Source of the DNA: an uncultured bacterium
GTDB lineage: Bacteria > CALINM01
Reading direction: 5' to 3'
DNA length: 14,198 nucleotides
Assembly: GCA_938045315.1 (NCBI GenBank)
Contig: CALINM010000200.1
Span: 1 to 14,198 of the forward strand
Made by a program: the position numbers and the translations under genes. Shown piece after piece: positions 1-4,560 of the stretch (its first letter is position 1; each line of letters begins with the position of its first letter). The notes under the pieces were generated by a model, which was given only the letters and a program-made list of their open reading frames with translations, made no database searches and had not been told where the DNA came from.

Positions 1-948
1 AGCATAATAGAAGCTTTGAAAAACATGATCAGAATTAGGAGCCTCTATATGAAATAGCCAGCCCAGCCACTTACCCGACTTAAAATCCCTCCAGGCAGTA
101 ACCCATGGAAAGTGCACCTTATCAGTCCTTGGATCCACCACAGCCACATCCACCTGAGCATGGTCTGAAACCCAGACCTCCCCACAAACTATATTTGAAT
201 AATCCCGCTCAATATACACTCCATATTTCCTATTCCATGCCTCCCTGCCATACCTTGCAAGATAAATTGCCTGCTCTGGAATCTCTCTCTTGAGTCTCCT
301 CAAAAACGCCATAGGAGAAGGAAAATCCTTGGTATCAAAAGATGGCTCCAATGATTTAGCATACCCAAGCGTCCGAAGCCAGCAAGACTTAAGACTTGGT
401 GCCCCCTCTCTTAGATAAGCCCTCTTAAAATACTCAAACCACTCCCCTTTAACCGAACTCTCCCCGGCTCGCTTGCCATACCGTGCAAGGAGCCCTGCGA
501 TACCCTGCTCCTGATAGGCTTTTCTTGCTTCCATTACCCTCTGATAAGAGGTTTTCATCTCTGGATGCTCTTCATTCCACTGCATGATCCACTCTTTCAG
601 CTCATCTCCCTTAAGCCCGGCAGACTCTTTAAGTATCTTTAAATACTTATCAGCCTTCCTCCTTGCCCATTCTGGAGCAGATGAATAAACCACCATCTCC
701 ACCTCTTCATCAAAAAATACAGGGGCAGGCGGGGGAGAGACCTGCCCCTGGGGGTGGGGATTAGAGGAGGGCTTACCCACCCTCTGCAGCTCTGAGATAT
801 GTATTTGTATCTGTTTTCCCCTTCCATAGCCCTTAATACTGTGAACATACCTGAAATTAATCTTCTGTTTTTTAATCCAATCAAAAACAGTGCGCCTTGG
901 AATCCCTGTTAAAGAGACAAACTCCTTCAGGCTTATGTAATCATCCAT
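1..948 (-). CDS. Mu-like phage transposase (MuA family), C-terminal part beyond window
   Basis: This is an open frame of 316 codons that runs off the left edge without a stop. Residues 1-57 form a helix-turn-helix/winged-helix domain (MDDYISLKEF, IPRRTVFDWI, RGKQIQIHIS), like the DNA-binding N terminus of MuA. A proline-rich linker follows (about 60-80), then a helical region. From about residue 255 the DDE/rve-type catalytic core begins. VSDHAQVDV aligns with the INGDG region of MuA, making D262 the probable first catalytic acidic residue, and WRDFKSGKWLGW matches WQDVKTRKILGW. The second Asp and the Glu lie outside the window. Mu transposases are usually 600-700 aa, so about half is present. 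Start choice: ATG 948 has AGGGG seven bases upstream. In-frame ATGs at 954 and 963 are alternatives, the latter overlapping the upstream stop as ATGA. It joins and cuts phage ends for replicative transposition and integration. Confidence 0.88.
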   Translation of the reverse strand, partial: MDDYISLKEFVSLTGIPRRTVFDWIKKQKINFRYVHSIKGYGRGKQIQIHISELQRVGKPSSNPHPQGQVSPPPAPVFFDEEVEMVVYSSAPEWARRKADKYLKILKESAGLKGDELKEWIMQWNEEHPEMKTSYQRVMEARKAYQEQGIAGLLARYGKRAGESSVKGEWFEYFKRAYLREGAPSLKSCWLRTLGYAKSLEPSFDTKDFPSPMAFLRRLKREIPEQAIYLARYGREAWNRKYGVYIERDYSNIVCGEVWVSDHAQVDVAVVDPRTDKVHFPWVTAWRDFKSGKWLGWLFHIEAPNSDHVFQSFYYA

Positions 949-959
949 TGTCATGCCCC

Positions 960-1193
960 TCATTTTATTTCATCCTCCCAGAGGCTCTCATAGGGCACTT
1001 CAAGAGCCTCCGCTATCGCACGCCTGAGCCTTTTAGACTTACTCACCCCCTCAACCACCTTATAGATCGCCGTTCTATCCACTCCGCACCGACGGGCAAT
1101 TTCCGCCCCCTTAATACCCTTTAAAACTAAAAGCGCCTTAATTAGGCTTGCTTTTCTATTTATTTTATGCTTATTATTACTTATGATTTTCAT
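960..1193 (-). CDS. Ner-like / HTH phage early regulator
   Basis: A 77-residue basic protein with a single helix-turn-helix at about residues 28-48 (GAEIARRCGVDRTAIYKVVE), followed by RLRRAIAEALEV and a C-terminal Trp in SLWEDE. The pattern of an IAEAL helix followed by a Trp resembles Ner/Nlp proteins of Mu-like phages, which bind the early switch region and turn down early transcription. Position supports this: it is the first gene of the leftward early operon, its stop (TGA 962-960) touches the transposase start, and it diverges from the repressor. No convincing Shine-Dalgarno is visible before ATG 1193. Sequence identity to Ner itself is not claimed; it could equally be a generic Cro-like HTH regulator. 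Confidence 0.7.
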   Translation of the reverse strand: MKIISNNKHKINRKASLIKALLVLKGIKGAEIARRCGVDRTAIYKVVEGVSKSKRLRRAIAEALEVPYESLWEDEIK

Positions 1194-1204
1194 CTTGAAG
1201 AAAT

Positions 1205-1232
1205 TTTATACTCAAATGAGAATGTTTGTCAA
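1205..1232 (-). promoter_or_regulatory. Leftward early promoter with embedded operator-like repeat
   Basis: Reading the minus strand, TTGACA (1232-1227) and TATAAA (1210-1205) are separated by 16 bp, a strong sigma-70 type promoter for the Ner-like gene and transposase. The spacer contains the inverted repeat CTCA-AA-TGAG (1211-1220), and ATACTC (1208-1213) recurs inverted as GAGTA at 1233-1237 and GAGTAT at 1250-1255. These are reasonable operator half-sites for the divergent repressor or the Ner-like protein. The rightward repressor promoter must lie in the same 54-bp gap, but I see only a weak candidate (TTGAAG at 1195-1200). Confidence 0.65.
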
Positions 1233-1247
1233 GAGTAAAATGAAAAA

Positions 1248-1613
1248 ATGAGTATACAAAGCCGATTAAAAATTTTAATGGACATCTTGAATTTGAATAT
1301 CAAAGATTTTTCAGAGAAAACAGGTATACCTTATAGAACACTCCAGAACTATCTACTTGGTTTGCGAGAGCCCACTGTTAGCAATTTAACTAAAATAGCT
1401 ACTCATTTGGGTATAAACATAAACTGGCTTCTCACAGGTGAAGGCGAGCTTTTCATACAGAAATCCAGCATAGACTCTCGCCGACAAGCCATCATACAAC
1501 TCATTCTTGATATGCCAGAAGACAAACTTGACGATATATATAAAATGCTTGAAAAAGAGAAACTCCTTTTAGAACTTCTGGAAGAGAGAAAAAAACTAAA
1601 AAACACAGGATAG
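1248..1613 (+). CDS. XRE-family prophage repressor (c-type)
   Basis: A 121-residue protein and the only plus-strand gene in the window. Residues 6-62 form a classic Cro/CI helix-turn-helix domain (IKDFSEKTGIPYRTLQNYL, then LREPTVSNLTKIATHLGININWLLTGEG). NWLLTGEG is the usual end of this domain in phage repressors. The remainder is a short charged helical tail (about 75-118), probably for oligomerisation. There is no LexA-type Ser-Lys peptidase domain, so it is unlikely to be cleaved in an SOS response. It diverges from the early operon across a 54-bp gap and lies nearest the phage end, the position of the Mu c repressor. It presumably keeps the transposase silent in the lysogen. No clear ribosome binding site precedes the ATG. 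Confidence 0.82.
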   Translation: MSIQSRLKILMDILNLNIKDFSEKTGIPYRTLQNYLLGLREPTVSNLTKIATHLGININWLLTGEGELFIQKSSIDSRRQAIIQLILDMPEDKLDDIYKMLEKEKLLLELLEERKKLKNTG

Positions 1614-1615
1614 AC

Positions 1616-1694
1616 TGTCACTTAATTTGCACTTAATCATTGCACTTGGTTGTCACTTGGTGTCACTTGGTTGTCACTTGGTGTCACTTAATCA
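1616..1694. repeat. Seven TGTCACTT-like direct repeats at near-helical spacing
   Basis: Units begin at about 1616, 1628, 1641, 1651, 1661, 1672 and 1682. They read TGTCACTT or TGCACTT followed by AAT(CA) or GG(T). Start-to-start spacings are 12, 13, 10, 10, 11 and 10 bp, so the inner copies face the same side of the helix. Two adjacent copies of the 19-mer TTGTCACTTGGTGTCACTT (1650-1668 and 1671-1689) form a 21-bp higher-order repeat. The array starts two bases after the repressor stop codon. It is probably a multi-site binding region for the repressor or transposase. Confidence 0.8.
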
Positions 1695-1758
1695 GCTTTT
1701 TTAAAAATATGTCTAAAACCATTATTTATCAAGCCCTTAAACACTTTTTAAACACCTC

Positions 1759-1901
1759 ATAAAAATCCCAAACTAAGTGTTAAAATTGGCAATTTTTTGG
1801 TAAAACTGGCAAAAATTCTCAAACTACCAACTTCAGCAAAAACATAACAATATCAATCACTTAACCCCTCCTAACCCCTCCCCAAAAAATCTCAAACTAC
1901 C
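1759..1901. repeat. Three ~19-bp direct repeats, candidate transposase end-binding sites
   Basis: CAAAAATTCTCAAACTACC (1810-1828) and CAAAAAATCTCAAACTACC (1883-1901) match at 18 of 19 positions and are 73 bp apart, close to seven helical turns. A third, weaker copy (1759-1777, core AAAAATCCCAAACTA) matches 14 of 19 and is 51 bp further in. Mu-type phage ends carry several sites of about 22 bp for the transposase N-terminal domain, the outermost a few bases from the terminus. Size, number and position fit that role. The assignment to the transposase is inference. Confidence 0.65.
1862..1881. repeat. 10-bp tandem duplication TAACCCCTCC
   Basis: Two perfect head-to-tail copies of TAACCCCTCC (1862-1871 and 1872-1881), immediately inside the outermost candidate transposase site. 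It is G+C rich within otherwise AT-rich DNA. The function is unknown. Confidence 0.7.
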
Positions 1902-1921
1902 TGAAAAACTGTAATAAACAA

Positions 1922-1939
1922 ATGAGGCTTATGAGGCTT
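1922..1939. repeat. 9-bp tandem duplication ATGAGGCTT next to the probable phage terminus
   Basis: Two perfect copies (1922-1930 and 1931-1939), directly outside the candidate terminal CA at 1919-1920. It may be chromosomal target sequence or the last part of the phage end. It cannot be tested without the other end of the prophage. Confidence 0.6.
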
Positions 1940-2003
1940 AATCAAGTATTAACATTAATGGAAAATTTTGCGAGAAAATACAGAATAATATTATAAATAA
2001 AGT

Positions 2004-2180
2004 TTAATCTTTTTGCTCTTTGTTTTCTAAACTTTCAGCATCTTCAATAACAGGTATTGAGTAATCACCTCTAATCCACTTACCAAGATCAATTAATTTA
2101 CACCTTTCGGAACAAAAAGGCCTGTATGGATTTCCTTCCCAAGGGACTTTTTTGTAACAAATAGGACATTTTACAATCAT
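2004..2180 (-). CDS. yacG: YacG, zinc-finger DNA gyrase inhibitor
   Basis: A 58-residue protein with the complete YacG signature: CPIC at residues 5-8, the [11 protein letters not shown] segment (17-27) supplying the second Cys pair C23/C27, and [15 protein letters not shown] (29-43). The four cysteines bind one zinc. In E. coli YacG binds the GyrB subunit and inhibits gyrase. Length is normal for the family (55-70 aa), with a short acidic tail. It starts 13 nt after the 3' end of the tRNA-Gly on the same strand, so both are probably made as one transcript. No Shine-Dalgarno is visible before ATG 2180, which is unusual beside the strong sites of the redox genes. The prophage end lies directly downstream. 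Confidence 0.92.
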   Translation of the reverse strand: MIVKCPICYKKVPWEGNPYRPFCSERCKLIDLGKWIRGDYSIPVIEDAESLENKEQKD

Positions 2181-2193
2181 GGTTATGATATAA

Positions 2194-2265
2194 AGCGGGC
2201 GACGGGATTCGAACCCGCGACAGCAAGCTTGGGAAGCTTGAACTCTACCCCTGAGCTACGCCCGC
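2194..2265 (-). tRNA. tRNA-Gly (anticodon CCC)
   Basis: On the minus strand the acceptor stem GCGGGCG (5' end at 2265) pairs with CGCCCGC. The D stem is GCTC/GAGT. The anticodon arm is CAAGC-TTCCCAA-GCTTG, giving anticodon CCC at positions 34-36. The variable loop is CTGTC, and the T arm is GCGGG-TTCGAAT-CCCGT. The discriminator base is U (2194), as in bacterial tRNA-Gly. CCA is not encoded. It reads GGG codons. A near-consensus promoter lies directly upstream and yacG directly downstream. Confidence 0.97.
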
Positions 2266-2274
2266 AATAAAGAA

Positions 2275-2303
2275 ATTATATGATTTAATTGATAAAAAGT
2301 CAA
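2275..2303 (-). promoter_or_regulatory. Sigma-70 promoter for tRNA-Gly and yacG
   Basis: On the minus strand TTGACT (2303-2298) and TATAAT (2280-2275) are separated by exactly 17 bp. Transcription would start around 2268, a few bases before the mature tRNA 5' end. This is the best promoter match in the window. Confidence 0.85.
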
Positions 2304-2339
2304 TTATGCAAAAAAAGGCAAATATATTTTGATATCTTG

Positions 2340-2888
2340 CTAACGTTGTGAGGTTTTAGTTAATTTTGTGGTATCAAAATTATTTTTCTTTAAGCCCTCT
2401 ATAATGCGATTAAATACTTCTGCATCCATAAATTTTGTTCTACTTAATATCCATAAATACTTTTTTTTAGGTCCACTAACAACAGCATATTCATAGTTAT
2501 CACCAAGATCAATAATCCAGTAATCCCCATAAAAAGGCCATCTGAAAGTTACCTTTAGCTTTGCATTTGTGGTGTAATCAACAACATAAGCTTTACCACG
2601 AACTGATCTTAGTTTACCCTCAAAATTTTTGTCAAAACATTCATTCAAAACTTCTATTGTTCCTTCTTTGTTTAGGGTATAGGTAGCTTTAGTGCCCACA
2701 CAATTTTTTTGAAACCGATTAGGATAACTTGCTATTTCATACCATGTACCCACATATTTACTAAGATCCACATATTTTACTGTATTTACAGAATGCTGAT
2801 TATTTATAATCAATGAACACCCATTTAAGATAAAGATAAGAAAAGATAGTATTAAAGGGTTTAAAATGGATAGCTTCTTAAAAATCAT
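2340..2888 (-). CDS. blc: Blc-type bacterial lipocalin lipoprotein
   Basis: A 182-residue protein. Residues 1-23 are a lipoprotein signal peptide: a lysine pair, a long hydrophobic stretch, then the lipobox LNGC with C24 as the lipidated residue and SL after it. That predicts outer-membrane anchoring. The mature part is a lipocalin. It has the N-terminal GxW motif in YVGTWYEIASYPNRFQK, NCVGTKATY, the middle strand around AKLKVTFRWPFYGDYWIIDLG, and YLWILSRT near the C terminus, all characteristic of the E. coli Blc / apolipoprotein D-like group. Length matches Blc (177 aa). Blc binds lysophospholipids and fatty acids and is linked to membrane stress. It is transcribed alone, between the tRNA promoter and a strong hairpin. 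The ribosome binding site is weak. Confidence 0.92.
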   Translation of the reverse strand: MIFKKLSILNPLILSFLIFILNGCSLIINNQHSVNTVKYVDLSKYVGTWYEIASYPNRFQKNCVGTKATYTLNKEGTIEVLNECFDKNFEGKLRSVRGKAYVVDYTTNAKLKVTFRWPFYGDYWIIDLGDNYEYAVVSGPKKKYLWILSRTKFMDAEVFNRIIEGLKKNNFDTTKLTKTSQR

Positions 2889-2893
2889 AGCGT

Positions 2894-2922
2894 CATATTT
2901 TAAATTTAAATAATATTTTCAA
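2894..2922 (-). promoter_or_regulatory. Possible promoter for the lipocalin gene
   Basis: TTGAAA (2922-2917) and AATATG (2899-2894) on the minus strand are 17 bp apart, just upstream of ATG 2888. The -10 is poor and the region is very AT-rich, so chance is possible. It lies immediately after the 2928-2951 hairpin, where a new promoter would be expected. Confidence 0.35.
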
Positions 2923-2927
2923 AAGAT

Positions 2928-2951
2928 ACCCGGGGTTTTTCAGCCCCGGGT
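2928..2951. terminator. GC-rich hairpin terminator after the ferredoxin gene
   Basis: A perfect 8-bp stem ACCCGGGG/CCCCGGGT with an 8-nt loop lies in AT-rich DNA, 10 bp past the ferredoxin stop. For minus-strand transcripts the stem is followed by ATCTTTTG, an imperfect U-tract. On the plus strand it is followed by TTTTTCGTTTTT. It most likely ends the redox operon and may work in both directions. Confidence 0.8.
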
Positions 2952-2960
2952 TTTTCGTTT

Positions 2961-3134
2961 TTACTTCATTGGCTGTGGTGCACCAACAGGACAAACTTCT
3001 GCACAAGTACCACAATCATCACATTTGTTAGGATCAATAATATATTTTGGATCACCTTCACTGATAGCCTGATTTGGACATTCATCTTTGCAACTGCCGC
3101 ACATTACACAGTCGTCGTTTATATAGTATGCCAT
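2961..3134 (-). CDS. 2x[4Fe-4S] ferredoxin
   Basis: A 57-residue clostridial/bacterial-type ferredoxin. The first cluster motif is C9-V-M-C12-G-S-C15-K-D-E-C19-P and the second is C38-D-D-C41-G-T-C44-A-E-V-C48-P. Both are complete, so two [4Fe-4S] clusters are expected. It is a small cytoplasmic low-potential electron carrier. A very strong ribosome binding site (GGGGAGGTGAT) precedes ATG 3134, suggesting high expression. It is the last gene of the redox cassette, 25 bp after the rubrerythrin-like gene and followed by the hairpin terminator. Its partner enzyme is not in the window. The neighbouring rubredoxins may share an electron path with it. Confidence 0.96.
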   Translation of the reverse strand: MAYYINDDCVMCGSCKDECPNQAISEGDPKYIIDPNKCDDCGTCAEVCPVGAPQPMK

Positions 3135-3159
3135 ATTGTATCACCTCCCCTTTCATTGT

Positions 3160-3666
3160 TTAAAAAGCTTTAAATATAGCTTTGTTTGCTCCACACAATG
3201 GACATCTCTCTACTTCATCAGTTATAACCAATCCACATAAAGGGCAAACAACTATTTGTTTGTATACAGTATCTTTCATATTCTGCGCAAAGCTAAATAT
3301 TTTATCCAGTTCTAATTGTTCATTTTTAGATGTTTCCTGAGCAAAATACATGGTTTGATTTAAACCTGGTAAGTTTTCTTTGTTTGCAAATTCTTTTATG
3401 GATTCAACAATTTTGTTGTTTTCTCGATAATAACTATCAAAGTTAGCTTTTATGACATCATAACTATCTTCATTCAATTTTAAGTTTCTGTATAACTTCA
3501 TAATTAGAGTTTGCCTGGAATAGGCAACTGCCTTCATAAATCTTGATATATTTTTCAATCCTGCCCTTTCAAATCTTTCTGAAAGGTAATGTAACATCAT
3601 TATAAATTTTGAAAAATTAAAAACAAGTTCTTCTATAAGTGAGTTAAGATTTAAACCTAATTGCAT
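3160..3666 (-). CDS. Rubrerythrin-like protein with degenerate diiron site
   Basis: A 168-residue protein with a helical ferritin-like region (about 1-138) and a C-terminal rubredoxin-type ribbon (CPLCG, ten residues, then CPLCGA). This is the layout and length of rubrerythrin. The helix pattern aligns (ERAGLKNISRFMKAVA resembles the EKEG...F..A segment), but the ExxH iron-ligand motifs of helices 2 and 4 appear as YSRQ and TSKN, and the helix-1 Glu is replaced by Phe. A peroxide-reducing diiron centre therefore looks absent, while the Cys4 metal site is intact. Start: ATG 3666, four bases after the rubredoxin stop. An in-frame TTG at 3675 overlaps that gene and is less likely. No Shine-Dalgarno is seen, so translation is probably coupled to the rubredoxin gene. 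Confidence 0.72.
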   Translation of the reverse strand: MQLGLNLNSLIEELVFNFSKFIMMLHYLSERFERAGLKNISRFMKAVAYSRQTLIMKLYRNLKLNEDSYDVIKANFDSYYRENNKIVESIKEFANKENLPGLNQTMYFAQETSKNEQLELDKIFSFAQNMKDTVYKQIVVCPLCGLVITDEVERCPLCGANKAIFKAF

Positions 3667-3667
3667 T

Positions 3668-3775
3668 TTAATCAATTTTTACAAATTTTGATTTATCAGC
3701 ACCACAAACAGGACAAACATCCGGTGGCTCTGGCCCTTCATGAATATATCCACATATTGTGCACTGCCACTTCAT
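3668..3775 (-). CDS. Minimal 35-aa rubredoxin-like protein
   Basis: A 35-residue protein that is almost only a rubredoxin-type metal knuckle pair: C5-T-I-C8-G-Y-I-H-E-G and C21-P-V-C24-G-A. It is shorter than true rubredoxins (about 52 aa) and resembles the C-terminal domain of rubrerythrin as a free-standing protein. It is expected to bind one iron and carry single electrons in the cytoplasm. A strong ribosome binding site (AAGGAGGT) overlaps the stop of the upstream gene. It is 11 bp after that gene and directly before the rubrerythrin-like gene, which carries its own ribbon. Confidence 0.88.
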   Translation of the reverse strand: MKWQCTICGYIHEGPEPPDVCPVCGADKSKFVKID

Positions 3776-3786
3776 ATTTACCTCCT

Positions 3787-4125
3787 TTATCCCCATTTTC
3801 CTTTTTGTACATGGGTATTTATTTCTGCTAAAATCATGGATTTTAAAATTTTTGTAATCTCATTCATATGCCTGAATATATATAAGCAGCCTGGATCTAA
3901 ATTGTCATCTATACCTTTTATTGATAATTCCTGTAATTTATCAATTAAATAGCAAGAATTCATCAAAAGACCATTTGTATAATTAGAACGGTCAATGAGT
4001 TTTGATATATTTTCTGGTATCTCTTCAAATTGTTCTCTTGGAGCTCCACATTTAGGACATACTGATGGAGCTTCCAGTCCTTGATGAATGTATAAGCAAC
4101 TTTTACATCTATACTTTTTAACCAT
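3787..4125 (-). CDS. Rubredoxin-like domain fused to a helical domain
   Basis: A 112-residue protein. Residues 6-27 form a rubredoxin-type site (C7-K-S-C10-L-Y-I-H-Q-G and C23-P-K-C26-G-A), very similar to the 35-aa protein downstream. Residues 35-112 are a predicted all-helical domain with one cysteine in LDPGCLYIFRHM and an unusual C terminus ending KGKWG. I do not recognise this second domain by name, and it does not show ferritin or hemerythrin metal ligands. As first gene of the redox cassette it probably exchanges electrons with the small rubredoxin or the ferredoxin, but the reaction is unknown. No Shine-Dalgarno precedes ATG 4125. Confidence 0.75.
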   Translation of the reverse strand: MVKKYRCKSCLYIHQGLEAPSVCPKCGAPREQFEEIPENISKLIDRSNYTNGLLMNSCYLIDKLQELSIKGIDDNLDPGCLYIFRHMNEITKILKSMILAEINTHVQKGKWG

Positions 4126-4131
4126 GTAATT

Positions 4132-4160
4132 ATATTATCTTAATTGCTCATTCTAAACAA
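4132..4160 (-). promoter_or_regulatory. Possible promoter of the redox cassette
   Basis: TTGTTT (4160-4155) and TAATAT (4137-4132) on the minus strand are 17 bp apart. The -10 ends only six bases before ATG 4125, so a start at this promoter would give an almost leaderless mRNA, which would fit the missing Shine-Dalgarno. The sequence is AT-rich and the match is moderate. Read-through from the chemotaxis operon is the alternative. Confidence 0.35.
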
Positions 4161-4167
4161 CTAATTT

Positions 4168-4545
4168 TTAAGGTAATTTTAGTAACTCTTTAACCGTCGA
4201 AATAAGCTGCGTTGTTTGAACTGGTTTGGTCAAATAAGCATTTGCACCAAGCGATAACCCTTTTTTTCTATCTTCATCAGCTCCTTCAGTTGTTACAATG
4301 ATTATTGGCATATCATTATATTTTGGATCCTGTCGTACTAAACTAACCAATTTTAAACCATCCATTATTGGCATATTAATATCGGCGATCATTAAATGAA
4401 ATTGTTTATTCGATAATTTTTTTAAACCATCAACACCATCCGATGCTTCAGTTACGTTAACATCTTTTAATCTTTTTAAAGCAAAAACAATAAGCTGTCT
4501 CATTGTTGGTGAGTCTTCCACAACCAGAATCTCTATTTTTGCCAT
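4168..4545 (-). CDS. cheY: Single-domain response regulator (CheY-like)
   Basis: A 125-residue lone receiver domain. The acidic pair is E10/D11, the phospho-acceptor D55 is in ADINMPIMDG, the switch Thr is T85 in VTTEG, and the conserved Lys is K107 in LTKP. There is no output domain, so it works by binding a partner when phosphorylated, presumably by the CheA encoded at the other end of the operon. The DINMP and TTEG signatures are common in CheY proteins of chemosensory operons. It has a good ribosome binding site (AAGGAG) and is 15 bp after the GAF gene. It is the last gene of the chemosensory operon, with no terminator visible before the redox cassette. Confidence 0.93.
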   Translation of the reverse strand: MAKIEILVVEDSPTMRQLIVFALKRLKDVNVTEASDGVDGLKKLSNKQFHLMIADINMPIMDGLKLVSLVRQDPKYNDMPIIIVTTEGADEDRKKGLSLGANAYLTKPVQTTQLISTVKELLKLP

Positions 4546-4560
4546 ATTAAAATCTCCTTA

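Larger units (their letters stand above)
1..1920 (-). mobile_element. End of a Mu-like transposable prophage (partial)
   Basis: The order repressor, divergent switch, Ner-like regulator, MuA-family transposase is the early end of Mu-type phages. Here it is read right to left, so the phage body lies off the left edge. The early genes are noticeably more G+C rich than the chromosomal genes beyond 2000. The right boundary is inferred. It must lie between the repressor stop (1613) and yacG (2004). The outermost repeated site ends at 1901, and the next CA dinucleotide, expected at a TG...CA terminus, is at 1919-1920. The exact end is uncertain by tens of bases. No late genes or second end are visible, so whether the prophage is complete cannot be judged. 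Confidence 0.75.
1614..2003. other. 390-bp gene-free phage end and chromosome junction
   Basis: I see no gene on either strand here. From the repressor outward it contains the TGTCACTT array (1616-1694), a paired direct repeat TTAAAATTGGCAA (1780-1792) and GTAAAACTGGCAA (1800-1812), three transposase-site-like 19-mers (1759-1901), a 10-bp tandem TAACCCCTCC (1862-1881), and a 9-bp tandem ATGAGGCTT (1922-1939). The last 60 or so bases before yacG are plain AT-rich sequence. The phage/chromosome junction must fall in this stretch. Confidence 0.7.

Noticed and set aside
105-293. Plus-strand open frame of 62 codons, and a minus-strand frame at 639-884
   Set aside because: Both are other-frame shadows of the continuous transposase frame that runs from 948 to the window edge. 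That frame has recognisable MuA features and no stop.
1403-1621. Minus-strand frame opposite the repressor
   Set aside because: It is Ser-rich and low-complexity, typical of the antisense of a Lys/Glu/Leu-rich gene, with no ribosome binding site.
1616-1694. CRISPR-like repeat array
   Set aside because: Units are 10-13 bp with essentially no spacer, there are no 25-40 nt repeats and no cas genes. It fits a protein-binding site array.
2194-2265. tRNA-Gly as the attachment site of an integrase-type element
   Set aside because: The nearby prophage is of the transposing Mu type, its inferred end is about 270 bp away, and no integrase or repeated tRNA 3' end is seen.
2284-2306. AT-rich inverted repeat TAATTGA/TCAATTA as a terminator for the lipocalin gene
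   Set aside because: The stem is all A/T apart from one pair and overlaps the near-consensus tRNA promoter, and no U-tract follows on the minus strand.
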